From an uncultured Lentisphaerota bacterium (lineage in GTDB: Bacteria > Verrucomicrobiota > Kiritimatiellia > RFP12 > UBA1067), in assembly GCA_946413265.1 (NCBI GenBank), contig CAMKJU010000016.1, positions 1 through 55,766 on the forward strand: a DNA stretch of 55,766 nt, in the 5' to 3' direction. Below the pieces are notes generated by a model. That model ran no database searches. It was not told the origin of the DNA and saw nothing but the letters and a program-made list of their open reading frames with translations. Positions 40,847 through 49,115 of the stretch are shown here, in pieces. The position numbers were made by a program, and so were the translations under genes. Position 1 is the first letter of the stretch. The number at the start of each line of letters is the position of its first letter.

Positions 40847-41292
40847 GACTAGCAGTTGTAGCGGCGGCGGCGATTCTTTCGGCGTTCGCGGCATCCGCCG
40901 CAGAGGTGGCAAATGATACGAACGCCGTGCCGAGAAAGGTCGAAATGGACTTCACCCGGCTGTCGAAGATCGTGCGTCAGGCGCAGGTCACGAGGTTCCT
41001 GGAGTCTCCGGAAAAGTACGTCGGAAAGATCGTCCAGATAAGCGGCGATTTCTACGTGGACAAGCCAAAGGACGGCGAACCTGGGCGCTACGCATGCGCA
41101 CTCAAGGACGCCGCCGGATGCTGTGCCATAGGCGAAGTGGAGTTCCGTCCACGCGGTGCCCCGAAATGGCCGCAGGACTTTCCGGATGAGTACGACACCA
41201 TAACCGTGAACGGAAAAGTTGAGATAATGCGTAACGGCGACGGCGTTCCATGTCCACGCCTCGTGGAGGCGGACATCGTGCGTAAAAAATGA
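40843..41292 (+). CDS. Exported OB-like protein with a CC motif (zinc operon), copy A
   Basis: 149 residues. Signal peptide (MRLAVVAAAAILSAFAASAA), then YVGKIVQISGDFY, ACALKDAAGCCAIGEVEFRP, and TITVNGKVEIM, a small beta-barrel pattern with a vicinal Cys pair. By eye it recalls the C-terminal domain of YcgQ/DUF1980 proteins, which are zinc-linked in Bacillus. It overlaps znuB by four bases. A role as periplasmic zinc carrier is inferred. Confidence 0.65.
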   Translation: MRLAVVAAAAILSAFAASAAEVANDTNAVPRKVEMDFTRLSKIVRQAQVTRFLESPEKYVGKIVQISGDFYVDKPKDGEPGRYACALKDAAGCCAIGEVEFRPRGAPKWPQDFPDEYDTITVNGKVEIMRNGDGVPCPRLVEADIVRKK

Positions 41293-41309
41293 AGAAGAGG
41301 AGGAGGCCT

Positions 41310-41831
41310 ATGAAACGACTGGCATTCAACGCAAAGCGCGTGTTCGCTGTTTCCTTTCTGGCGGTTGTTGTCGCGCTGTGCATTCTCAACGCCACGTGCG
41401 ATGCGAAATCAGCTTTGGAGCAGTCGGGCGACGCGACGGCGACTAATGAAGACGTAAAGGTGGATTTTGACTTCACGCGCATGAACTCGACCATGATGGC
41501 GACCTACACATACCGTCTCGCGGCGAATCCAAAGGAGTTCGACGGAAAGACGTTGAGGATTTCCGGCATATTCCTTACTCGTGTTGACAAGCAAGACGGA
41601 AAGCGGTACTTCGGCTGCCTGATAGGCAATGCCGGAGGATGTTCATGTTGCGCCCCAGGAGGTGTACTGGAGTTCATGCCGAAGGATTCCTACGCCTGGC
41701 CGACGAACTTCCCGCCTCTTGAAAGCCGCATCACGGTGGCGGGGCGCCTAGAGATGTTCACTGTCGGCTCCCCCGATCAGTCCTTCACCATCCCCCGTCT
41801 CATCGATGCCGATATTTTCAGGTCACGATAA
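41310..41831 (+). CDS. Exported/membrane-anchored OB-like protein with a CC motif, copy B
   Basis: 173 residues, a paralogue of the preceding gene: VDFDFTRMNSTMMATYTYRL, FDGKTLRISGIFLTRV, IGNAGGCSCCAPGGVLEFMP, RITVAGRLEMF. The N-terminal segment VFAVSFLAVVVALCILNATC is a signal peptide or anchor with a Cys. The start at 41310 is chosen because of GAGGAGGAGG just upstream; ATG 41289 would overlap the previous stop. Last gene of the zinc operon. Confidence 0.65.
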   Translation: MKRLAFNAKRVFAVSFLAVVVALCILNATCDAKSALEQSGDATATNEDVKVDFDFTRMNSTMMATYTYRLAANPKEFDGKTLRISGIFLTRVDKQDGKRYFGCLIGNAGGCSCCAPGGVLEFMPKDSYAWPTNFPPLESRITVAGRLEMFTVGSPDQSFTIPRLIDADIFRSR

Positions 41832-41905
41832 GGGTGTTGCTTCCAGTTGATTTCAATTTGTTTTTGCGTAACCACTAAGCGCCGATTTCCCGCCCCGCGT
41901 TTTTT

Positions 41906-41914
41906 TGGTATACT
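41906..41914 (+). promoter_or_regulatory. RND gene promoter, extended -10
   Basis: TGGTATACT with TATACT at 41909-41914; the ATG follows after six bases, predicting a leaderless mRNA. Confidence 0.65.
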
Positions 41915-41920
41915 GTGGCC

Positions 41921-44900
41921 ATGTTCAGCCAGTTTTTCATCAACCGTCCGCGCTTCGCGTTCGTGCTCGCGATTGCGCTCTCGCTCTGCGGCGTGATCGC
42001 CCTCATGCAGCTCCCCGTCGAGGAGTATCCCGAAATCGCGCCCGTCACGATCCGCGTGAGCGCCACGTACCCCGGCGCGAGTGCGCAGGTTGTGGCCGAC
42101 ACGATCGCGCTCCCCGTCGAGGACCAGATCAACGGCGTGGAGAACGTCCTCTACTACTCCTCCACCTGCAACAACTCCGGATCCTACTCCTGCTCCGTGA
42201 CCTTTGCAAGCGGCGCGGACTCCGACATGGCGCTCGTCAACCTCCAGAACGCCGTCAAGCGCGCCGAGGCGAAACTGCCGTCCATCGTGAAGCAGCAGGG
42301 CATTTCCGTGCAGAAGCGCAATTCGGACATGCTCGCGATGTACGCGTTCGCGACGGACGGGCGGAAGTATTCCCTCCAGCAGCTCGGCGACTTCGTGGAG
42401 CAGAACGTGAAGGAGGCCGTGATGCGCCTCGAGGGCGTGTCCGTGGCGGAAGTGGCCGCCTCCCAGGCGTACGCGATGCGCGTGTGGCTGAACCCCGTGC
42501 GGATGAGCGGACTCGGCATCTCGATCTCGGACATCTCGCGCGCCATCGAGGCGCAGAACGTGCAGGCGGCCGCCGGCACGGTCGGAAGCGAATATTCAAA
42601 CCGCTACCTCTCCTACAAGCTCAACGTGGACGGCCGCCTGAAGACGGCGGAGGAATTCGCCGCGATCGTGGTGCGCAACGACCCGGAGACCGGCGGGCAG
42701 GTACTGCTCGGCGACGTGGCGCGCGTGGAGATTGGGTCGAAGAGCTACGCGGGACGGAGTGCGTTCAACGGACGCGAGTCGATCGGTCTTTCCGTGTACA
42801 AGACCCCCGAGGCGAACTCCCTGGAGGTGGTGGACCGCGTGAAGGCGACGCTCGACGACTGGATGAAGCGTCTCCCCGAGGGCGTGACGTGCGAGATCGC
42901 GAACGACGCGACGGCGTTCACGCGCGTGTTCATGCACGAGATCGTGGCCACGCTTTTCATGGCGCTCGGCCTCGTGGTGCTGATCACGTGGCTCTTCCTC
43001 CAAGACCTCCGCGCCACGCTCGTCCCCGCCGTGGCGATTCCGATCTCGCTTCTCGCGGCGTTCGTTTTCATCTGGGCGTTCGGCTTCACGATCAACATCC
43101 TCACGATGTTCGGACTCATCCTCGTGATCGGGTCGCTTGTGGACGACGCGATCGTGGTGGTGGAGAACACGCAGACGCTGATGTCCACCGAGGGGCTTTC
43201 CGCGAAGGAGGCGGCGTCGAAGTCGATGCGCCAGATCACCGGCGCCGTGATCGCGACGACGCTCGTGACGGTGGCCTGCTACATCCCGCTCGCGTTCTAC
43301 GGCGGCATGGTGGGGAAGATGTACATCCAGTTCGCGTTCACGATGTGCGTGGCCCTCTGCCTTTCCACGTTCGTGGCGCTCACGCTCTCGCCGGTGCTCT
43401 GCTCGCTCCTGTTGCGTCCGTCCAAGGCTCGCCCGCCGCGTCTCTTCGCCCCCGTCAACTTCGTGATCGACGGCGCGCGGAAGGGGTATCTTGCCGTGGT
43501 GCGCCTCCTCGTGCGCCACGTGGGGATCTCGGCTCTCCTCTTCGCGGCGGCGGCGGGCGGCTGCTGGTTCCTCAAGGACTGCGTGAAGGAGACGCTTCTC
43601 CCCGACGAGGACAAGGGCATGATCATGATGGACGTGGAGCTGCCGCAGGGCGCCACGCTCGAGCGCACGAACCGCGTGCTGGACGACATCCAGAAGCGTA
43701 TCCAGGGTGTGCCGGGCGTGAAGGGCGTGATGCTGATCTCCGGCAACGGGTCGATGTCCGGCAGCGGCGAACACTGCGGCATGGGCGTGCTACTGCTCGA
43801 CCACTGGGACAACCGCAAGACGCCCGAGACGCAGGTGGGGGCGATCATCGCCGAAATCCGCAAGCGCACGGCGGACGTCTACGCCGCGAAGGTGACGTGC
43901 TTCACGACGCCCGCGATCAGCGGACTCGGACGCCTCGGCGGCGTCGGCTTCAACCTCTGCTCCGACGCCGGGTCTGACGCCACCGCCCTTGCCGCCGCCG
44001 CGCAGGCGTTCGTGCGACGCATCCAGGAGCTTCCCGAGGCCGGGCGCGTGACGTGCGGCTTCCGCGCGGATACGCCCCAACTGCGTCTCACGCTCGACCG
44101 GCAGAAGGCCAAGTCGCTCGGCGTGGACCCGTCCACCGTGTTCTCGACTCTCCAGAACAAGCTTGCGAGCGTGTACGTGAACGACTTCAACAAGGACGGC
44201 CGCGCCTACGAGGTGCTCGTGCAGTCGCAGGCGGACTTCCGCGCGACGCCGGAGGACATCGCCGACCTGCACGTGCCGGGCGCGAACGGCGCGATGGTGC
44301 CGCTTTCGGCGATCGGCACGGTCGCCTACGAGATTGGTTCGCGCGAGGTCACGCGCTTCAACAAGATGCCGTCCGCGAGCATCAACGCACAGGTCGCGCC
44401 CGGCGTCGCGCCGCTTGAGCTGATCTCCGCGATCGAGCGCGCGGGCGCGCCGGAGGGCTATCACGTCGAGTGGAGCGAGATGTCGCTCCAGGAGAAGGAG
44501 AACCAGGGACGTCTCGGACTCCTGATGGGACTCGCCGCGCTGTTCGCGTACCTCTTCCTCGTCGCGCAGTACGAGAGTTGGACGATCCCGCTGCCCGTGA
44601 TGTGCAGCGTTGTCTTCGCGCTCGCCGGCGCGTATCTGGGCCTCTGGATCACCGGCACGCCGATGAGCATCTACGCGCAGCTTGGCCTCGTGATGCTGAT
44701 CGGGCTTTCCGCGAAGAACGCGATCCTCATGGTGGAGTTCTCGAAGCAGCAACGCGAGGAGGCGGGGCTGCCCGTCGCCGACGCGGCGTTGAAGGGGGCG
44801 GATCTTCGCTTCCGCGCCGTACAGATGACGGCGTGGAGCTTCCTCTGCGGCGTGCTGCCGCTCGTCCTCGCGACGGGCGCGGGCGCAGGCTCGCAGAAGG

Positions 44901-45028
44901 CAATCGGCATCTCCACGTTCTCGGGAATGCTCGCATCCACGTTCGTGGGCATCTTCTTCACGCCCGCGCTCTACGCCCTCTTCCAGCACCTCCGCGAGTT
45001 CGTGAAGGGGCTTCTCCGCCGCTCATAG
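41921..45028 (+). CDS. RND efflux pump, inner-membrane transporter (HAE1/AcrB type)
   Basis: A 1035-residue proton-driven exporter with 12 membrane helices and two large periplasmic loops. FINRPRFAFVLAIALSLCG at the N-terminus, GSLVDDAIVVVENTQ (the Asp-Asp pair of helix 4) and GLSAKNAILMVEFSKQ (the Lys of helix 10) form the proton relay. Length and order match AcrB/MexB. It is transcribed alone: no membrane-fusion protein or outer-membrane channel gene is adjacent. The start is 41921 (MFSQFFIN), six bases after the -10; GTG 41915 is an alternative. Confidence 0.92.
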   Translation: MFSQFFINRPRFAFVLAIALSLCGVIALMQLPVEEYPEIAPVTIRVSATYPGASAQVVADTIALPVEDQINGVENVLYYSSTCNNSGSYSCSVTFASGADSDMALVNLQNAVKRAEAKLPSIVKQQGISVQKRNSDMLAMYAFATDGRKYSLQQLGDFVEQNVKEAVMRLEGVSVAEVAASQAYAMRVWLNPVRMSGLGISISDISRAIEAQNVQAAAGTVGSEYSNRYLSYKLNVDGRLKTAEEFAAIVVRNDPETGGQVLLGDVARVEIGSKSYAGRSAFNGRESIGLSVYKTPEANSLEVVDRVKATLDDWMKRLPEGVTCEIANDATAFTRVFMHEIVATLFMALGLVVLITWLFLQDLRATLVPAVAIPISLLAAFVFIWAFGFTINILTMFGLILVIGSLVDDAIVVVENTQTLMSTEGLSAKEAASKSMRQITGAVIATTLVTVACYIPLAFYGGMVGKMYIQFAFTMCVALCLSTFVALTLSPVLCSLLLRPSKARPPRLFAPVNFVIDGARKGYLAVVRLLVRHVGISALLFAAAAGGCWFLKDCVKETLLPDEDKGMIMMDVELPQGATLERTNRVLDDIQKRIQGVPGVKGVMLISGNGSMSGSGEHCGMGVLLLDHWDNRKTPETQVGAIIAEIRKRTADVYAAKVTCFTTPAISGLGRLGGVGFNLCSDAGSDATALAAAAQAFVRRIQELPEAGRVTCGFRADTPQLRLTLDRQKAKSLGVDPSTVFSTLQNKLASVYVNDFNKDGRAYEVLVQSQADFRATPEDIADLHVPGANGAMVPLSAIGTVAYEIGSREVTRFNKMPSASINAQVAPGVAPLELISAIERAGAPEGYHVEWSEMSLQEKENQGRLGLLMGLAALFAYLFLVAQYESWTIPLPVMCSVVFALAGAYLGLWITGTPMSIYAQLGLVMLIGLSAKNAILMVEFSKQQREEAGLPVADAALKGADLRFRAVQMTAWSFLCGVLPLVLATGAGAGSQKAIGISTFSGMLASTFVGIFFTPALYALFQHLREFVKGLLRRS

Positions 45029-45030
45029 CA

Positions 45031-45059
45031 TTGCCAGAGGGGGCGGGATATGGTAGAAT
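45031..45059 (+). promoter_or_regulatory. recJ promoter
   Basis: TTGCCA (45031-45036), a 17-base spacer and TGGTAGAAT (-10 at 45054-45059). The recJ GTG is seven bases after the box, so the mRNA should begin at or next to the start codon. Confidence 0.75.
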
Positions 45060-45066
45060 ATGGCGC

Positions 45067-46710
45067 GTGAATTTGCATCCCATAGTTGAGCGCCTGCTTG
45101 AGAAGCGGGGAATATGCGCGGAAGAACGAGAGGAGTTCCTCGATCCGTCTCTTGCGCGTCTGGTGCGCGTGGACGCGCTGCCGGGCGTGCGGGAGGCTGC
45201 GGAGGTCATTCTGCCGTTCGTGCGCGACGGACGCAAGATCGTGGTGTACGGCGACTACGACTGCGACGGCGTTTGCGCGAGCGCGATCCTCGTCTCGGCC
45301 CTGCGTCGCATCGGCGCATTGGCGGATGCGTTCGTCCCCGACCGTTTCAAGGAAGGCTACGGCCTCACCGCCGCGGCGATCGGACGCCTTTTCTCCGAAC
45401 ATCCGGACGTGGGGCTTGTGGTGACGGTGGACAACGGAATTTCCTCCGTGCGCGAGATCGCTGACCTCAAGGCGCGCGGCGTGTCGGTGGTCGTGACCGA
45501 CCACCACCTGCCGGGTCCGGACCTCCCGGTCGCCGACGCGCTCGTTAACCCCCGCGTGGCCACCGCGCCGGGCTGTGCGGACCTCTGCGGCGCAGGCGTG
45601 GCGTTCTTCCTCGCCGGAGCGCTTGTGCAGGCCGCCCAGGCGGCAGGCCTTTATAGCGGCGGCAAGTTCGCCGCGCCGCTGCTCGTCCTGGCGGGACTTG
45701 CCACGGTGGCGGACATAATGCCGCTTCGGGGACAGAACCGAATCCTCGTGGCGCAGTCGCTCGCGAACTTCTGGCGGTGTGCCCCACTCGGACTGAAGGA
45801 GCTCATGCGCTCAGCGTCCCGCGTGGCCTCATCGACGCCCAACGCCCGCGACTATGGGTTCCTACTCTCGCCGCGCATCAACGCGACGGGCCGTCTGGAG
45901 AGCGCCGCGCTCGCCTACAACCTCCTGATGGAGCAGGACCGCGAGGTGGCGCGGAACCTCGCTGTACGCGTGAACGGCATAAACGGACGCCGGCAGACGG
46001 AGGAGCGAGAGCTCGCGTTTGCGTTGCAGAGCCAGATCGCGTCCGGTCGTCCGGCCTGCGTGGCGCGACTTGAGACGGGCAACACCGGCGTTGTCGGCAT
46101 AGTCGCGGCGCGCTTGATGGAGCGGCTCGGCGTGCCGGTGGCCGTGGCGGTGGGCGATACGGGCAGCGTGCGCGCCCCCGACGGGTACAATGTTCGCGAC
46201 GCGCTCGCGGCGGCGACCGATGCGCTGGACCGGTTCGGCGGCCATGCTGCGGCCGGCGGGTTCACGGTGAAGGAAGGCCGTTTCGATGATTTCCGCCGCC
46301 TCTTCACCGAGGCTTGTGCCGCGCAGTATGCGGAGGCACGCGAGGCCATTGAACGCGCCAAGGCATTGGAACCCGACCTCTGGCTGGAGCCGGGCGACAT
46401 CACGATGGAGCTGCTCGACGCGTTGAACGTGCTTGAGCCGTTCGGCGAGGGAAATCCGGAGCCCGTGTTCGGACTGCAAGGCGTGCGCTTCTCGGACGCC
46501 CGTCCGATAGGCGCGGAGGGGCAGCATGCCACCTTCGCGTTCGTAAACAAGGCGATTCCGCGCGCAGTCTGGTGGAACCACGGCGTGGACGTGGAGGCAA
46601 TCCGCGCGCACGACGTTCCGCGCGACGTGCTGTTCACGCTGATGGAGTCCGACTTCGGCGGCGATTCCCATCTGGAGCTGAAATTGCTTGCTGTGCGCGT
46701 CCACGGGTAA
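45067..46710 (+). CDS. recJ: Single-stranded-DNA-specific exonuclease RecJ
   Basis: A 547-residue 5'-3' exonuclease in recombination and mismatch repair. DHH domain: YGDYDCDGVCASAIL (about 62-76), VTVDNGIS, VTDHHLPG (about 145-152); DHHA1 domain with FGGHAAAGGFTV (about 392-403); C-terminal OB fold. The GTG start (VNLHPIVERLLEKRG) is set by the promoter seven bases upstream and the family N-terminus; open frame upstream belongs to the end of the RND gene. Its TAA overlaps the ATG of the next gene. Confidence 0.93.
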   Translation: MNLHPIVERLLEKRGICAEEREEFLDPSLARLVRVDALPGVREAAEVILPFVRDGRKIVVYGDYDCDGVCASAILVSALRRIGALADAFVPDRFKEGYGLTAAAIGRLFSEHPDVGLVVTVDNGISSVREIADLKARGVSVVVTDHHLPGPDLPVADALVNPRVATAPGCADLCGAGVAFFLAGALVQAAQAAGLYSGGKFAAPLLVLAGLATVADIMPLRGQNRILVAQSLANFWRCAPLGLKELMRSASRVASSTPNARDYGFLLSPRINATGRLESAALAYNLLMEQDREVARNLAVRVNGINGRRQTEERELAFALQSQIASGRPACVARLETGNTGVVGIVAARLMERLGVPVAVAVGDTGSVRAPDGYNVRDALAAATDALDRFGGHAAAGGFTVKEGRFDDFRRLFTEACAAQYAEAREAIERAKALEPDLWLEPGDITMELLDALNVLEPFGEGNPEPVFGLQGVRFSDARPIGAEGQHATFAFVNKAIPRAVWWNHGVDVEAIRAHDVPRDVLFTLMESDFGGDSHLELKLLAVRVHG

Positions 46711-48938
46711 TGATTTTACAAAATCAGAACAGAAGTGCGTGGGAAATGAGAACGAAAATCGTTAGGCCAGAGATTGGCTCAGGCGGGGACGGGCACACTT
46801 TCCCGGGGGCGGCGTATCCCTTCGGTCTCGTGCAGCCGTCTCCTGATACTGGGCGCGAAGGGTACCGCTACTGCGCCGGATACCGTTACGAGGACGACCG
46901 CATCCTAGGCTTCTCGCAGACGCACCTAAGCGGTACGGGATGCGGCGACCTCGGTGATATCCGAATCATGCCGTTCGCCGGCGAGGCACCGCCGAACATC
47001 TCGTCCGCGTTCCGTAAAGAGACTCAGTTCTGCACGCCCGGCTACTATGCCGTCACGCTCGACGACTGTGGCGTGCGCGTGGAGGCGACTGCCGCCGCAC
47101 ACACTGCGGTCTATCGCTTCACGGGCGCGGGTGCGAAGGCGATGCGCCTTCTCCTCGACTGCCAGTGGGGCATCGGCGGGAAGGTGCTTGCGAAAACGAT
47201 TCTTTCAAGCGACGTGCGCGTGCAGGGTAGGCGGATTGTCTCCGGCACCAACGTTCGCAAGCACTGGGTGGAGAGGCGCTATTCGTTCGTCATCGAGACC
47301 AACCGTGATTTTGAGGTGCCTGTTACGCTTGAACCGCTCTCTCCCGATGAGAAGGCACCGCGTCTGGTGCTTTCGTTCGGAGAGGGTAACGAGCCGCTGG
47401 TCGTCAAGATCGGGTATTCGCTTGTTGACGAGGAGGGCGCGCGCCGCAACATGGACGCGGAGTGTCCGAGATTCGATTTTGACACGGTACGCGCGGCGGC
47501 GGAAGACGAATGGGAACGCCAGCTCTCGCGGATGGACGCCGAGGGAACGGACGACGAGAAGACGAACTTCTATTCCGCGCTCTACCGTCTGCTCATCCAG
47601 CCCGCCAACATCGCAGATGTTGACGGACGCTACCGCGGCGCAGACGGCGAGGTCCACGTCGCGCCGGGCGGGTGCTACTATTCCACGCTCTCGCTCTGGG
47701 ATACATTCCGCGCGGCACATCCGCTCCACACGTTGATCTCTTCCGAAACGGGGGATGATTTTGTCGAGACGATGCTCGAACACCAGAAAGCTGCCGGTTT
47801 TCTCCCGATATGGACGCTCATGGGGCGTGACAACCAGTGCATGATCGGTACGCATTCGGTGCCGGTCATTGTCGACTGGTTTCTGAAGACAGAGGCGATC
47901 TCGCGTCCCATCGCGCCCGGCGGGGCGGACGCCGCGTCGCGTCACGCGCGCGACCGCGCGTTTTGGGAGGCGGCGTTCGCGTCGATCAAGGACTCGCTCA
48001 CCAACCTCCACAAGGGACGCCTCCTCGAGGACTGGCCAGCCCTCGACAAGTACGGGTACTACCCGAACGACATTGTGACGAGCGAATCCGTCTCGCGTCT
48101 CCTCGAGTGCTGCTACGACGACTGGTGCGCGGCGCGGATGGCGGAACGTCTCGGTTTCGCGGGCGACGCGGCTTTCTTCCTGAAGCGTTCGCGCAACTGG
48201 CGGAACGTGGTCGATCCCGAGACGCATTTTGTGCGCGGACGCGACACCAAGGGAAACTGGACGACGCCGTTCAACCCGCTTGCGCTCGGACGCAACGCCG
48301 GGACGGGAAGCGATTTCACGGAGGGGAATGCCTGGCAGTGGACGTGGCACGTCCTGCACGAGCCAGAGGCGCTCATTGAGGCTGTTGGCGGTAAGGACGT
48401 TGCCGGCGAACGGCTCTGCCGTCTCTTCACGCTCGAGGCCGACGAGTCCGAGACCGGAACGTGCGACGACGTGACGGGGCTCATGGGACAGTACTGCCAC
48501 GGCAACGAGCCGAGCCACCACGTCATCTACCTCCTGCGGTACGCCGACCGCGCGGCGCGTCAGGCGGAGCTGGTGCGGGACGTGTTCGACAAGTTCTACG
48601 TCAACAAGCCCGACGGGCTCTGCGGCAACGACGACTGCGGGCAGATGAGCGCGTGGTATCTCTTCTCCGCGATGGGCTTCTATCCGATGAATCCTGCGAG
48701 CGGCGAATACGTGCTTGGCGCACCGCAGTTGCCGAAGGTGGTGATGCGGGTGACGAGAGACGAGGGGCGCGAGACGAGCTGCGGCGTGAAAACCTTCACA
48801 GTCATTGCAAAGAACCTTTCGGCAGAAAACAAATACGTCAAGTCGGTGACGCTCAACGGCGTGCCGATGGAGGGGTTCACCATCCGCCACGAGGACATCC
48901 TGAATGGCGGCGAGCTGGTGTTCGAGATGAAAAGCTAG
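46710..48938 (+). CDS. Glycoside hydrolase family 92 (alpha-mannosidase type)
   Basis: 742 residues. EIGSGGDGHTFPGAAYPFGL and QTHLSGTGCGDLGDI at the N-terminal beta-sandwich, then the (alpha/alpha)6 barrel with GRDNQCMIGTHSVPVIVDW, GNEPSHHVIYLLRY (about 598-611) and NDDCGQMSAWYLFSAMGFYP: GH92 signatures. Family enzymes are calcium-dependent exo-alpha-mannosidases. No signal peptide is visible from either start (46710, overlapping the recJ stop as TAATG; or 46746), unusual for GH92, which is mostly exported. Cytoplasmic action on imported mannosides is possible. Confidence 0.88.
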   Translation: MILQNQNRSAWEMRTKIVRPEIGSGGDGHTFPGAAYPFGLVQPSPDTGREGYRYCAGYRYEDDRILGFSQTHLSGTGCGDLGDIRIMPFAGEAPPNISSAFRKETQFCTPGYYAVTLDDCGVRVEATAAAHTAVYRFTGAGAKAMRLLLDCQWGIGGKVLAKTILSSDVRVQGRRIVSGTNVRKHWVERRYSFVIETNRDFEVPVTLEPLSPDEKAPRLVLSFGEGNEPLVVKIGYSLVDEEGARRNMDAECPRFDFDTVRAAAEDEWERQLSRMDAEGTDDEKTNFYSALYRLLIQPANIADVDGRYRGADGEVHVAPGGCYYSTLSLWDTFRAAHPLHTLISSETGDDFVETMLEHQKAAGFLPIWTLMGRDNQCMIGTHSVPVIVDWFLKTEAISRPIAPGGADAASRHARDRAFWEAAFASIKDSLTNLHKGRLLEDWPALDKYGYYPNDIVTSESVSRLLECCYDDWCAARMAERLGFAGDAAFFLKRSRNWRNVVDPETHFVRGRDTKGNWTTPFNPLALGRNAGTGSDFTEGNAWQWTWHVLHEPEALIEAVGGKDVAGERLCRLFTLEADESETGTCDDVTGLMGQYCHGNEPSHHVIYLLRYADRAARQAELVRDVFDKFYVNKPDGLCGNDDCGQMSAWYLFSAMGFYPMNPASGEYVLGAPQLPKVVMRVTRDEGRETSCGVKTFTVIAKNLSAENKYVKSVTLNGVPMEGFTIRHEDILNGGELVFEMKS

Positions 48939-49003
48939 TTTCCCGAATGGCGAGCGAAGGCATGGATTAGCCTTCCGTTTTGGAAAAGTAGGACGTCCGG
49001 CCC

Positions 49004-49033
49004 TTGACTTTGAAACGAAGTGTATTGTAGAAT
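49004..49033 (+). promoter_or_regulatory. Promoter of the DUF4965-EEP fusion gene
   Basis: TTGACT (49004-49009), an 18-base spacer and TAGAAT (49028-49033): the best sigma70-like pair in the window. The leader is about 75 bases. The remainder of 48939-49115 holds no gene. Confidence 0.7.
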
Positions 49034-49115
49034 ATTCGGCGCAAGGGCGAGTGGTGCCCGTGCGCAGAAGAACTGTGAAATTATGGTTAAAGGACAATCG
49101 AAAAGGACATACAAA

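Noticed and set aside
41905..43977. Long + strand frame (690 residues) overlapping the RND gene
   Set aside because: Arg/Ala/Gly-biased translation with no family; the RND frame is unmistakable.
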